Assembly: GCA_015680685.1 (NCBI GenBank)
Contig: MNCI01002192.1
Location: 127,237 to 191,236 of the forward strand
DNA from: Gnetum montanum
Taxonomy: Eukaryota; Streptophyta; Gnetopsida; Gnetales; Gnetaceae
Length of the DNA: 64,000 nucleotides
Direction: 5' to 3'
The position numbers and the translations under genes are program-made. The notes beneath the pieces were generated by a model that was not told the DNA's origin, did not search any database, and was given only the letters and a program-made list of their open reading frames with translations. Positions 1-11,529 of this stretch are shown piece after piece (position 1 is the first letter of the stretch; each line of letters opens with the position of its first letter).

Positions 1-480
1 CTTAGCTAGCCGTACACACCCGTGGGTGCTCGTAACTAAGTCGTACTTATCACACGTTCTAGCCTAGCAATGAGTAGCCGATTCCTTGACTAGCCGTACA
101 CATTGGACTACCTCTAGGATTACCAAGCGTAGAATCCTAGAATACGCTACTGGGTTACCAAGCAGCCAATGCTCGTAATCAAGTCGTACTCATGCATTGC
201 AACAAGAAGCAGATTCCTTGACTAGCCGTACACGTCTGTAGATGCTCGTAATCAAGTCGTACTTGTGCGCACTAGGAAAGCAACAAATAAACAATAATAA
301 AACCATGTACTGCAAGGTTTATCCAATCAAGTTCGTCTTTATTGCCGTACACAACTTGGGTTCAGGTTACAAGCTACTTGAATAAAGAGCCGTTCACTCT
401 AGGACTCCTACTGTGGGCACATGGGAAAAATTCTAACTCTGGAGTGATCAATCTGCCAGAGCTTCGCTACTTCTAGCTAG
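1..480 (-). repeat. LTR-like segment with internal near-repeats
   Basis: The word GACTAGCCGTACAC recurs near 88 and 218, and CTCGTAAtcAAGTCGTACT recurs near 29, 173 and 246, giving a spacing of roughly 70-145 bases. GGATTACCAAG and ACGCTACT words resemble those in the E-family LTRs at 4127-4828 and 27770-28497. The segment lies downstream of a minus-strand TATA box at 511-518, as expected for the transcribed part of an LTR read on the minus strand. The left edge is outside the window, so element identity is unknown. Confidence 0.45.
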
Positions 481-510
481 GATTCGGAAATGAAGGGAGT
501 GCTACCTCTT

Positions 511-518
511 ATTTATAG
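511..518 (-). promoter_or_regulatory. TATA box (CTATAAAT), putative LTR promoter
   Basis: The plus-strand ATTTATAG reads CTATAAAT on the minus strand, inside a GC-richer context than its surroundings. It points into the repeat-rich 1-480 segment, which would be the start of the transcript. It is called by motif only. Confidence 0.4.
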
Positions 519-520
519 AT

Positions 521-1529
521 ATGGCGGCAGACCGCAATATCGCAGGGGAAGACGCGATATCGCGGCTCAGTGCATCTCGTGTCTCATCAAAATGATTGAA
601 TGTATCCAACATGTACTTTGGGTGAACAAATTCTTGAATCATATTGGATCCCAAATTGAATTTTCCATCAAATTGTTCTATGACAACACATCATTTATTC
701 AATTGTCAAATGAACATGTGCTACACAACATATCAAAACACAGATATTAAATTATACTTTATCAAATAAGAGCTAAAGAAGGAAAATATTAAACATATAC
801 ATGTCAAATCCAATAATTAATTGGAAGAGTTATTATGTAAAATTTTATTGAATTATAGGAATGAACACCTATTTCATGGTGTAAGAATTATGAAGATTTC
901 AAATTCAAGACAAGAAGATCATAAGAACTCATATTTCATAATAAAGAAGGAATTGTTAAAGATAGTATGTTATGAAAGCATTTTCTAGTAAGCTACGTAA
1001 AGGGAATCATGCCATGAATTATATTTATCTTCATCCACGAAGAAAAGAAAAACTTGATTTATATCATAGTAAAATAAATTGATGGGTAGATGTCCTTTAT
1101 TCTTGCTCTAGTTCATCACTTTATTTTCCTTATTTTTAAGTTTTTATAATTGGAGAATGTCTTTTCAATAAACCCAAATGTGGCCCCAATCATTTTATAT
1201 AAGTTTAAAGATCATACCATGATGTATGTTTTTTTGTTTTAATGAAATAAAGATTTGTTATAAATTTGTTCTTAAAATCTAACTTTTCATCTCCTCTAGT
1301 TTCAATGTCAAATTCTCTTATTAAATTTCATCATTGTTCATTTATCATTTACACATCCAATAGAATTTCATAAAAATCATTAGCTAGTCATATAAAAAAT
1401 TTATCATTATCAATAGATTTCCATAGTTAAATTTACATATAGAAGGCGATAATCCATTAATGAATCTAATTAATTTTATCATTGATCTTAAATAATTACT
1501 CTAGATATCAAAGTTATAAATTAAAGATA
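521..1529. other. AT-rich spacer, no gene seen
   Basis: This is strongly AT-rich sequence with stops in all frames. The only frame of note, 490-750 on plus, has no recognisable domain and runs across the TATA region, so it is not called. Confidence 0.5.
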
Positions 1530-2117
1530 TCTTCAAGGTAAACATATGAATATAAATTTTTTCTAAATTTAATTTTAAAATTTGAGATATTTATTAAAAA
1601 TAGTTTGGTGATGACTCATGGTCTACTCTTGGTATTATAGGAAATAAACCATGAGTCTACCATAGCTCATGGTATTGCAAGCATCAACTTGTTATTGACC
1701 ATGACTTGTGGTGACCTCATGGTATCAACCATGACCCATGATTAAGTTGTTGTTATTTAAGTTATTCGAACACAACTTGTGCTTACATCATGGTGAATAT
1801 TTGAAGTAAGAAAAAATCACCATGACTTGTGACCATATTCTGGTTATTGCTCAAATGCTCTACAACCTTAAAAATTCTAGGTTTAAGAAGACCATAACGT
1901 ATAGTGCTCTCATGATACACTAGTAGAATTTTTAGAAATCATTACTTCTCTATTTTTTAAATATCATGACTCCTAGTTAGTTCATGGAACCCTCACCATG
2001 ACTGGTGTTATAATACTATGACTTATGGTATGCTTAGAAATAACTACCATGAGTCATGGTCAACTTGTGGTACATCAAGTAGTCATAATTTATTTGAATT
2101 CAAAGATAAAATCAACA
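1530..2117 (-). repeat. Copia 3' LTR (approximate left edge)
   Basis: The right edge ends in AAAATCAACA, so the minus-strand LTR begins TGTTGATTTT, the TGTTG start typical of Ty1/copia LTRs. The body is dense in short dyads of the form ACCATGAGTCATGGT and CATGACTTGTGGT, the same words found in the partner LTR at 3148-3679. The left edge is placed only by weak similarity to the partner and may be off by 50-100 bases. Confidence 0.55.
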
Positions 2118-3121
2118 TATCATCATTAGCAAATTGAATCTTCTTGAGCAACACTTCTTTGTTGATGGTGGTTTCTTCTCCTTTGTTCTTTTTCCCTTTT
2201 TTTATTGTAATTAAAAGGCTTCAAATCCCATAATTCTCCAACATGCTTTCAAAATATGGTCTCTTCTTTTACAAAATTAGCAGAAAAGTATGGAGTTGTT
2301 AAAATTTCTTTGATTATTATTATTCCATCTTCCTCTTATTCTCTTCCTCTTGTTGGGTGAAAATTATTTGTCTTTTCTTGATTTTTTTTGTATTTCTTAT
2401 CTATCTTGATGTATGCTATTGTATTGATTATCCCTACCTCTATCTTGAAATGTTTCTTCTCTTCCTCTCTGATTTGAGAAGTAACCTTGATATGTAAAAT
2501 TAATTTTTCTTCTTACTTTCACAGTTTGGAGGGTTCTAATTTGTGCCACTAATTCATTGATACTTATCATATTCATGTATTTGAATAAGATAATATTTTC
2601 TATGATGTTTTAAAATATTGGATCCTTTAATAAGGTTTGTATAAGTTTCTATACCTTTGATTTAGTGGAATACTTACATCCATATTCATCTATTTTGCTA
2701 ATAGTAATATACATTTTGAAAAAGATATTTTCTATGTCTTCATTTGGTTTTATTTTGAAAGATTCATATTCTTTTTTTTTTATAATAATAATTATTCTAT
2801 CTATTTTCATGATTTCCCATGTATTCTATTTGAAGTAAGTCCCACATGTCTTTGGCACAATGATGGAGAGTGAGTTTGGAATGATGGTAAATTCAAGAGT
2901 AATTTTTTTCTTTTTCTTTTCATATTCTCTTAATTGTGTTCTATTCAAATATTCAATGGCATGGATAATTTAAAAATATATTAATATTATTTTCTAGTAG
3001 TCATTAATTTCTAGAAGGCCTTGTATAAGTATGACCCAAAGACTAAAGTCATGTGTTCCATTAAAAAACATGGAACATTTATTCATAGCTTTTGAATTCA
3101 TTTTTATCTATGAAAAGACAA
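2118..3121 (-). pseudogene. Ty1/copia gag remnant (UBN2-like)
   Basis: Read on the minus strand, about 2890 to 2520 gives the order of the copia gag core: KDMWDLLQIEYMG, then YESFKIKPNEDIENIF, then ISINELVAQIRTLQ. This matches the W..L...Y.G / F.MK..E.I..M..R pattern of the family. Further downstream (about 2300-2160) a lysine-rich stretch, GKKNKGEETTINKE, sits where the zinc knuckle should follow. Several stops and frame breaks make it non-functional. Gag would coat element RNA in cytoplasmic particles. No protease, integrase or RT follows before the 3' LTR, so the copy is either deleted or a gag-only non-autonomous form. Confidence 0.7.
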
Positions 3122-3137
3122 GCTCTCTCTAATACCA
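3122..3137 (-). promoter_or_regulatory. Primer-binding site (initiator-tRNA-Met type)
   Basis: The minus strand reads TGGTATTAGAG directly inside the 5' LTR, one or two changes from the canonical iMet PBS TGGTATCAGAGC. Its position about 10 bases below the LTR edge at 3148 fixes the minus orientation of the copia element. Confidence 0.7.
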
Positions 3138-3147
3138 ATTTTATTGG

Positions 3148-3679
3148 TGTTGATGATGAAGTGTGCTTTTTTGAGTTGATTAACTTTCAAAATTATTTAA
3201 AATATTTGATTTTTAACAAACCACAAGTCATGATTTGAAGTTTTAAAATGCCATGAGTAAATGGTTAATATACCATGAGCTTACAATAGGTTGTGGTCTA
3301 TGAAAATAAAGAAATAAACCTAACTAAGGATGTAACAAGAAGATCATAAGTCACACACTAAGAAGCCTTAGAAATTTTAGGATTCTAAATCTTTCCATGA
3401 CCATACCACAATTTGTGGTAAATTTTCTTTAATTTATGTTCTCGTCATGAGGTGACCACAAGTCATGGTTGAAGTTCTCAAGTAATCATGACTTAATCAT
3501 GAGCCATGATTGACAGCATGAGTTGACTATAAGTTGTGGTTAGTAAAAAATTGATTTCTACAATATCAAAAATTGTGGTAAAGTCATGATCTATTCTTTT
3601 GTAATACCATAACCTAATCACAAGTTGCGATTCATCAAAGTTTGATGAATATCTCAAGTTTTAAGAGTCAAAATCAAAA
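3148..3679 (-). repeat. Copia 5' LTR
   Basis: On plus it begins TGTTGATGATG and ends AAAATCAAAA. The partner LTR ends AAAATCAACA, so one change has damaged the terminal CA. It is about 532 bases long, filled with the same CATGAGTCATGGT-like dyads, and next to the PBS at 3122-3137. Confidence 0.6.
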
Positions 3680-4126
3680 TAGGTTTTTATGTATGAATTC
3701 ATCTTGAGAAGTTCTTCAATTTGGAACTCTAATATATGATGAATGTTGTCTTGATAAAATATAAATTGGTAATGAATTAATGTAGATGAGTAATGGAATG
3801 CAATATTAAATAGATTGAAGAGAGGATGGATGTTGATAAATTGATGGAAATATTGCAAAGGTTAAATTGTAATGATATATTTAGAGGAAGTTGTGAAAAC
3901 TTAATAAAATTATTGAAATATAAAAATTTGTTAATAAGTTGCAAGTGTCCCCTATGCCAAATCATATAGATCACAATCATCCATCCATAATTCAGCTGAA
4001 TTTTATGGACAGAACTAGTAATATCTAGATCATTAAGTATTGATTGCAGGTCACTATCTTCTTACTTAGACTAGTAGTAGCTTTATCAAGTATGATTTAG
4101 TCTAAAGTGAGACATATGCTTATTGA
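3680..4126. other. AT-rich spacer, nothing recognised
   Basis: There is no domain, repeat or promoter that I can support between the copia 5' LTR and the E-family LTR. Short frames on the minus strand (3661-3980) are low-complexity and rich in Ile, Leu, Phe and Asn. Confidence 0.5.
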
Positions 4127-4828
4127 TGTTGTGTAGCTATGGCTAAGCTAGATAAAATTATGGAAATTAATTATTTATTTAATCTAACTAATAAAAAGAA
4201 GATAAGTTCTAAGTTAGCCTAAAGGTGATGAATGTTCATTCCCAACTTGCTGTACATATCTTGAACTCGCATATCCAATGCTGGGATTACCAAGTGTTAA
4301 GCTACTAGGAAAATCAAGTAATAATGCTACTAAGATTACTAAGTGAATAATTACACTTGAAACGAGACATGCTTATTCCACCAATTCATTAATGTCCATG
4401 AAAATGTAAATATTAATTAAGTACATAGAAAGCAAATTACATTAAAAATAAATTTATTCTAAGTAAAAATGCTGCAATAAATATGAATAAATCTTGATCT
4501 TACTATTGTTCATGAAATGTGTCCAAGTACAATGCCACTCAAATAAGGCACAATATAATTTACTCAAATCCATGTTATGGGCACTCACTAACCATTTACT
4601 AAGTCCTATAGAAGAAAAATGCATGAGTCTAGCTACTAGAATAACTAAAGGTGTGATAAACACATAGGACTTGCATTGATAGTCATTTACTATAATTGTG
4701 ACATCGTATTTATGACATAGCATCCCAACCTATGATATAGCATATGTGATATAGTAGACATAATATCATAGATGTGATATAGTAGATGTAATATCTTAGC
4801 TATCTGGTATATTTTTCATGCTTTATCA
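4127..4828 (-). repeat. E 3' LTR
   Basis: It is collinear with 27770-28497 through shared blocks such as ATGGAAATTAATTATTTA, ATTACCAAGTGTTA and TTTTCATGCTTTATCA. Both copies end at GCTTTATCA, after which the flanks diverge. The minus-strand TATA of the partner is mutated here. Confidence 0.65.
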
Positions 4829-6591
4829 TACTTCCACAACTCACCAAAAAAATTTTCTCAAGTTGTATAAGATGGACAAAGTTCATTACAATAATTATGG
4901 GGTGACTATGACTAGATTGACTAACATGACAAAAATGAGTGCAACATTACAAAATTTATTCAAGTGGATGTATTATAAATTTACAAAAAGATTGGATAGA
5001 CATCAAAGTTTACAAAATTACAAAATTTTTCAAAAATTCACCAATGATGAATCTTTAGGTTATCACTAGTGGTGGTACTTTTTTCAGCGTTGGTTGTTAT
5101 GTTGGTGCTTCTCTTTTTATGTATAATTTTTGAAGGATGGACTAAAATGTCTTTTTATTGACCCATGGATTTCTCGGTAGCAAACATGTGATGCTTAAGC
5201 TTGAATTCATGTTTCTACTATTTTCCCATGGGTATGTCCTTCTTTTTCATCCCTTTGGCCTCTTTTCCCTATAATGCTAAAGAATTTTAATCTTAGACAT
5301 CAATTTAAGCATCATCTATAATTACAAAAGGATCAACATTAGTTTTGGAAAATTTTCCTTAATGGTTAACCCTTTTGGGATCTTAGTTAGTGCAAAATTC
5401 AAAAAATTTAGCATTTAAGCTTAATTTGATTGCAAAATAACATTCCTAAGGCTGTTGGATAACTAACATCATTAAGTTATTAAGTCATTTTAATTATGTT
5501 TAATATTAGTTAACATAATGATTGAAAATGGGGTGTTATAAAATGTCAAAAATAAAAAATTTACATCCTTAGCCCCCACAACAAATGAGCTCAACCCCTA
5601 GAGCACACAATGTTTCAACTAATTCAAATCAAATGCTTAGTTTAAAACATATTGCAAATGTAGCAAAATGTTTAAAATTACAAGGTTTCAAAATGGCCAA
5701 GAAAATCTTAAACTTGGAAAAATTTCATTAAGAAAATTAAAAATTAATCAAAATTTATGAGAAGTAGTTCCAAAATTATGCATAAATTTAGAGAGCATGG
5801 CCATGATATCCTTGAAGATGTGAGGTTGGCTTAGAGTCATGATCAAGAAAAGTTATGCAAGTGGATCCTTCTCAAAGTAGGTTGCTACCATAATGCCCTT
5901 GCATAGCAACTTCTATAGAATGTCCATGGACATCTTAGAAGTTAAATTTAGATCATGGCTTTGTTCCAAACACACATAGCCATCTTAGTTGGGATCTTAT
6001 ATGACACTATACAAAAACCATTAGTTATATAAATATATGCAATAGTGAAGTGAATAATGGGATGAGAAGGGATTGCAGAGATTGGGATGTGAGATCTTGT
6101 TTGTAATGGTTCTTATGTCAATTGTGATAAGAATGATCATCATACCTATCTATGCAAGTTTCAAACTAAATCCATACCTTTACTAGTGGCATCACATTAC
6201 CTCATTCCAAATTTACCACCATAGAACCACCACAACCATACTAAAACATGACTACTCAACAAAAAAAACAAGAAAGAAATTTTGATTAATTAATTACTTA
6301 AATATTAAAATTGAGGAAACTTGACCATTGGTTAGAGGGGTATATTCAGGCATATGTAACATATATTTCTAACCTCATAGCTAATGCTAATCCCACTAGA
6401 GGAGTACCTTTAGGCATGGGTAACATGCCTTTACAGTGGTATCCTAGGAATCATCTTTCTTTTATGAATTAACTAATTGGTGTTTGTGCTTCTCTTACTA
6501 GAGAACTACCTTTAAGAAAGGGTAACATGTCTTTCTAGTGACATGACAAGGTAACACTTATTTGTGAACATGCTTCCATTAAAATTAAAAC
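4829..6591 (-). other. E interior, no recognisable gene
   Basis: This is the 3' part of E between its 3' LTR and the A insertion. It is AT-rich with frequent stops. The only longish frames (4818-5069 plus, 6585-6776 minus) have no domain. The minus strand next to the LTR edge has the modestly purine-rich GTGGAAGTA, a weak polypurine tract. Confidence 0.45.
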
Positions 6592-6596
6592 ATGAG
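6592..6596. other. Target-site duplication ATGAG (left copy)
   Basis: ATGAG lies immediately before the TGTAGTGACC end of element A and is repeated exactly at 24507-24511 after its other end. It is direct proof that A inserted as one unit into E. Confidence 0.9.
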
Positions 6597-8292
6597 TGTA
6601 GTGACCGAAAATGTTGATGGTTGGAATGGAATACTAAGAGGTTCATAGGTACATAGCTTTAACACTGAGTTCACATGAGGGCTTGTTGGAGGTGGAGACA
6701 GGCTACCTAGAAGGTCTTGTTGATTGAGTAAGGACTTATGAAATGCAATTCCAAATAGTGCTAAGTGTTTGCACAATGTTCATGGTGTTAGCGAGGGTGA
6801 GTGTAGTCAAGGTTTTTAGTGCAAAAAAAGGGTGTTAATGCATGGTAGTGTATGAAAATAGCCAAAAATGCAAGTAAAATTGATAAAAAATGTGTAGGGA
6901 GAGAGTGAGAGAGAAAGTGGCACCACCCTAAATAAGGTTGAGCATAGTTAACTTCAAAAGGGATGAGAAGGTACGCGGTGTATAGCAGGCATAGTAGATA
7001 GCATAGTTATAATCTTGGGGTATCTCGTTGCAAAGAATAACATTCTTCCATGGTTTCTATGCTTGCTAGGTTGGCCACCGTAATGTGTAGTGGATTGCGA
7101 TGGTCTATGTTGGGCTACAATGGTGTGTGAATGCCTTGCCTTCTCAAAATGCACTTCAAAAATGCTAATGTTGTTTCAATTTTTTCAGTTAGATTCCAAT
7201 TTTTGCCAACCCCTAAAACATTGAGGGCTAGGGTATTTATACTTCTAGGGTTCCCATGGAATGTGGATCGGTTGCCACGTGGTAGTAGATAGTTGGGACT
7301 ACGCTACACCTAACTATGCTCTTCACTAAAGTAAGTGGTGTTATGCTCTAGTGTGCTTCAATGGATTTTTCTAGACTACCAAACTATGACTATGCTACCA
7401 ACTGCATGTTCTTGACTCAAACAGGATCACAATGTACCTGAAAAAATGTGAAAAAATGCAACTTTGGAAACTACACTTTGGGACTATGCTATCCACTACC
7501 TTGAGTGGGGTTGAGCATAGTTACAATTTGGGGATAAAAGGGAGTATAAAAAAGATGCATTTTTGCTAACTACACTTGTTGGAAGTGTGTTGGAGCTAAG
7601 CTGAGTGCTAGTGCTACATTGTGGAGGCCATTGGATGCTTTTCTAGTTGACTATGCTTGACTATGCTCTAGACTAGGGGAGAGTGTAGTTCAACACTTTG
7701 AAAAATTTTGTAGAACATGGCTGTATTTTGACTATGCTCTCCATGAAAGGCTAACTATGCTCCCAACTAGGGTCAAGAATAGTCCCAACACTCGAAATTT
7801 TTTTGCAAAGTCTAGCTTCAAGTTGACTATGCCTAACTACGCTCCAGTTTGGTGGAGAGCATGATCTTAACACTAAGAAAATTTCTGTCAAACTAGGTCT
7901 TCCATGCTAACTATGCTTGACTATGCTCCAAGGTAGTGGAGAGCATAGTCTCAAAACTTAGAGAAATTTGTAGCTATTGGCTTGACATTTAGAAAAATTT
8001 GCAAAATTGGCCTTTGGTATTGAATACACTCTCTATTGAGCTAACTACGCTCTAATGTAGTGGAGAGGGTAGTTCCAACACTTAGAAAATTTTTGCAGCT
8101 TCTTGCTTCATGATGACACTGAGGAAAAATTGTAAAAAATTAGTCATCGAAGCTAAATACACTCTATACTGGCTGACTATGCTTTAGGATAGTGGAGAGC
8201 ATAGTCCTAGCACTTAGAAAAATTTTACTTCATGTTGACACTTAGATGAATTTGCAGTTAAGAAGCTATCGCCCAAATTTGATGGTTTTTCA
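6597..8292 (-). repeat. A 3' LTR
   Basis: It starts TGTAGTGACC and ends GGTTTTTCA on plus, and is collinear over its full length with 22800-24506. It carries many short inverted words, CTATGCTC and GAGCATAG, spaced through 7270-8220. A TATAAATA on the minus strand lies at 7234-7241. Confidence 0.9.
7234..7241 (-). promoter_or_regulatory. TATA box of A 3' LTR
   Basis: The minus strand reads GTATAAATACCCTAGCCC. The same box is at 23450-23457 in the partner LTR. It sits about 1 kb from the LTR start, leaving about 0.64 kb as the transcribed part of the LTR. Confidence 0.7.
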
Positions 8293-8305
8293 TTGGCCCC
8301 TCTTT
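8293..8305 (-). promoter_or_regulatory. Polypurine tract of element A
   Basis: The minus strand reads AAAGAGGGGCCAA and then directly TGAAAAACC, the LTR start. A purine run abutting the 3' LTR is the plus-strand primer of reverse transcription, and it confirms the minus orientation. Confidence 0.75.
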
Positions 8306-9245
8306 GTTGAAGTGTGGAGGAGTGGCCTAAGAGATGTTGACAAAGAACTGCAAAACACCATAGCATGCTTTGCACCAACATTGATCTTTCATGCATAATC
8401 AGATGTTGGTGTGCTATGCTCAAGAGTATTGTGGATAGTGGTATGTTGGGAGTAAAATGATGTAGGTGATGTGCTAGGGGATAACAAGGGAGATGAAATG
8501 TAAAAAGGGTATCATGATGTAGGATGTGGAGTCAACATGGTTGATGATGATCATGGCACTAGAGTGGCTTACCTCTAAGAAACATTAACCTCTTGTTGAA
8601 GTGCTCATGAGAGAGTTAAGGTGGATTCAGGGCTTAACTGGTTGTGAAATTGCAACTCTATTAATTTTCTTGGGAACATGTTTTCCCTCCTTTTCTCTTT
8701 TTGTTTTTTCTTTTTTCTTTTTCAATTTTGTTTTAATTTTTGCTATGGGATGAACCTTCTTTGGGTTTTACACTTTGTTAAATGCTAACCACGAGATGCT
8801 TTCCATCAAGTGGACTACGCACCACCAAATGGGCTTTGATTTAATGCTTGCAAAATGTAGGATAGGTGTTTCTCCTTAGGATGACTTATGTTACATCTGC
8901 TTGGGCTTTGACCAGCCAACAAAGGCTCCCCATGGGACAACTTATGTTATGTCCACCTTGGGTCCTACGTTTTGGCTTGCAAAGAGTGCCATGTGGTTAT
9001 AGGGGCTTGTAGTCTTGACTATGCTAGGGAATGCAAAAGTATGGAGGCATAGGGATGAGTGTAGGCCATAACAAGGTAATAGGGATGTGCACTCTTAAGA
9101 GGCTTAACTAGTCCTATCATGCACATTAGAGCAATGTGGAAACTTGCTGCTGTGATGAGATTCACCTTTGCATAACCACCTCGGCACTTTATCCAATAGA
9201 CACAACTTTGAGAGGAAAAGAAAACCATAAAACATGCAATGCAAA
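8306..9245 (-). other. A 3' untranslated region, no gene seen
   Basis: This lies between the polypurine tract and the tandem array. It includes a T-rich run at about 8690-8745. Short frames (8214-8423, 9019-9298 minus) lack any domain. Confidence 0.5.
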
Positions 9246-9670
9246 TAAAATGTCAAGGGTGATGATGCTGTGAGTTCCAAAGGTTGAACTGATGACATGT
9301 GTGAAAAAAATTAGCAAAATGCCTAAGGGTGATAATGTTGCAAATGCTCCAAAGGCTACACTAGTTGTAGATGTTCAAAAAGCCAAGAAAGTGTCTAAAT
9401 ACGATGATGATATGAATGCTCCAAAGGTTGGGGTGATGGCAAGTGCTCAAGAAAACTAGCAAAATGGTAGGGGGCCATAATGTTGTGAGTGCTCCCAAGG
9501 CTATACCAATGGCAAGAGCTTGAAAAATCAAGAAAATGATGGGGGGCCATAATGTTGCAAGTGCTTCAAAGGCTAGAGTGGTGACAAGAGCTTGAAAAAT
9601 CAGCAAAATGGTAGGGGTCCATGATGCTGCAAGTGCTCTAAAGGCTGAGTTGATGGCTAGTGTTCCATTT
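9246..9670 (-). repeat. ~72-bp tandem repeat array, 3' UTR of element A
   Basis: About six degenerate units are marked by AGCAAAATG or AAGAAAATG followed by a GGGGCC or GGGTGAT block and CAAAGGCTA, with starts near 9312, 9381, 9458, 9529 and 9602. Because 72 is a multiple of three, the minus strand keeps an open 111-codon frame (9361-9696) with repeats of the type LATLWPPIIFLIFQALA. I take this frame as a by-product of the array, not a gene. Tandem arrays in this position are known for Tat/Ogre elements and can seed satellites. Confidence 0.75.
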
Positions 9671-9709
9671 TGGGATTGTTGTATCCCCATCCACATGGTG
9701 CAAAAAAGT

Positions 9710-9767
9710 TGGGGAGGGGGGGTGGGGGCGGTGACGGGGGGTAAGGGGGAGGGGGGAGGGGACAGGG
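9710..9767 (+). repeat. G-rich run with quadruplex potential
   Basis: This stretch of nearly pure G on plus has many runs of four to seven G separated by one to three other bases. On the element's coding strand it is C-rich. It lies just upstream, in element sense, of the 72-bp array. Confidence 0.75.
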
Positions 9768-9819
9768 AGTTAAAATTATTCTCACTTGCTTACTCATGAA
9801 ACTATACATGACTAATGGC

Positions 9820-10195
9820 AAACCTAGTTTAAGGTCTTGGTAGACTGTGATGTGCTAGTTTATCATCATAGTAGACTGGTATGCTAGTTTATCATTGTAG
9901 CAAATGAGTTGTGCTAGTTTACTATCCTAGCAGATGAGTTGTCCCAGTTTATAGTCATAGTGTATTGCTGTGCTAGTTTATCGATGTAGCAGATGAGCTA
10001 TGATAGTTTATAGTCATAATGGTTTACCGTGCTAGTTTAATGTTGTAGCACACATGCTGTTGTGTTAGTTTGGCATTGTGTCCCAAGCATAAATGTTGTG
10101 CTAGTTTAAGCGTCATAGTGGAAAAATGTGGTGAATGCTAGTTTAATGTCATAGCGAATGATTTGTGCTAGTTTATATTCATAGCAGACTTGTGC
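9820..10195. repeat. CTAGTTTA short-repeat array after integrase
   Basis: The word GCTAGTTTA followed by a CATAGCAGA or TGTAGCAGA block recurs about every 40-50 bases. The same core appears as CTTAAACTAG in the C element array at 62900-63130 and as CTAGTTTAAGGCC at 18390-18670. Confidence 0.7.
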
Positions 10196-10249
10196 TTACC
10201 TTGCTTTGTTGAGATGTAGCACTACATGCTAGGCATAGTAGGGCTTCAA

Positions 10250-11250
10250 GTACGAATGGTTCACTAGATTGGAAAACTCATTGCCATCTTGATTAGCAAG
10301 CTTAAATGCTCCATTATTATAGGCCTTAGTGACCAAGAAAGGCCCTTCCCAGTTGGTTAAAAATTTATCTGTGGGTTCACGAACAGTGTTGAGGACTAGG
10401 TATCCTTTCTTGATTGGGTGCTAATGTTGGTTGTGATGATGCTTTTGCCATTGCTTTTCTTGGTAACATTCGATGTGATCAAGCATTTGCATGTGATCCT
10501 CTATTAAGTTGAGGTCTACGGTCCTCAACTCATTGTTCTGAGCTTCATCAATGAAGTTTGAGAGAATCATCCAAAGTGATGGAACCCACAATTCAAGGGG
10601 AAAAATTGCTTAAAATCCATAGAAAAGACTATAAGGAATCTTACTTGTTGCTATTTAGCATGTTGTCCAGTAGCCTCAGAGTGCATAGACTAATTGCTCA
10701 TGCCATTATCATTTGCTATTTCTTAGCATCTTCTTTAGAAGGTTGATGATGAATTTGCTAGTGGCCTCCACTTGGCCATTTGCCTGAGGGTAGTACAATG
10801 ATAAGAAGGAATGTTTAATACCAAAGTACTCACAAAAGGCTTTAGTTTTAGCACCACTAAATTATGGCCTATTGTCTATTACTATGATCATGGGTAAGAC
10901 AAAATGGGTCACTATGTTATCAAGCATGAGTTTGCAAACTTGTTGCGATGTTAGCTTTATAAGGGAAATAGCCTCAACCCACTTGGTAAAATATTCAATT
11001 GTAGTTGTGATGAAGCTATGCCCTATGGAGGACTTAGGTGTTATAGGTCCAATGATGTCCAAGCCCCAATGTTAGAACAACCATGTAATCTACATTGTAT
11101 GCAGTTTAGTTGGTGGCACGTGCATTAAGTTGCCATGTTGTTGACACATGTTACACATTTTGGCCTCAACGACACAATTGCACTTCATGTAAGGCCAATA
11201 ATAGCCCAAGCATATGATCTTCATTACCATTGCCCTAGGTGCTATGTGAC
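10250..11250 (-). pseudogene. A integrase remnant
   Basis: The minus strand at 11062-10862 reads the gypsy integrase core start, DIIGPI...GHSFI...EYFTKWVEAI, through the second acidic block where IVIDNRP stands for the usual I..DNG. Further on, about 10850-10750, come FCEYFGIKHSFLS.YYPQANGQVEA, which contain the final catalytic Glu, and SKFIINLLKKML. The integrase would join element cDNA to nuclear DNA. An HHCC finger is expected near 11200 but I cannot read it securely. Stops and frame breaks show that the copy is dead. It follows RNase H in the usual Ty3/gypsy order. Confidence 0.8.
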
Positions 11251-11529
11251 CTTTTCATAGTCCCTTATAGACTTGCTCAATGATTGTTTGTGCTTTGGTA
11301 TCACTTACGTAGGTTAGCAGTATGCCATCATAGGATCTATAACATGACGTGCTATCACCCATGATGATGTACTACCATGAACATTTTCACACTGCATCCT
11401 TTTGAGTGGTAGTTAACACCCTATAGAAGGTACACCTTAATGTCATCGTACCATTCTCTTGTATGGGTCATGCTAACTATGGCTATGGATGCAATGTTAA
11501 TTATTTGCATGATAGGCACAATGCAATCT

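Noticed and set aside
490-750. 86-codon plus frame at 490-750
   Set aside because: It has no domain, overlaps a minus-strand TATA box, and lies in LTR-like sequence.
9361-9696. 111-codon minus frame as a membrane protein gene
   Set aside because: It is fully explained by a tandem repeat whose unit is a multiple of three; there is no start context or relative in element C.
9820-10195. Regularly spaced short repeats that could suggest a CRISPR array
   Set aside because: Units vary in length and sequence, spacers are not unique inserts, no cas genes occur, and the setting is a plant retrotransposon.
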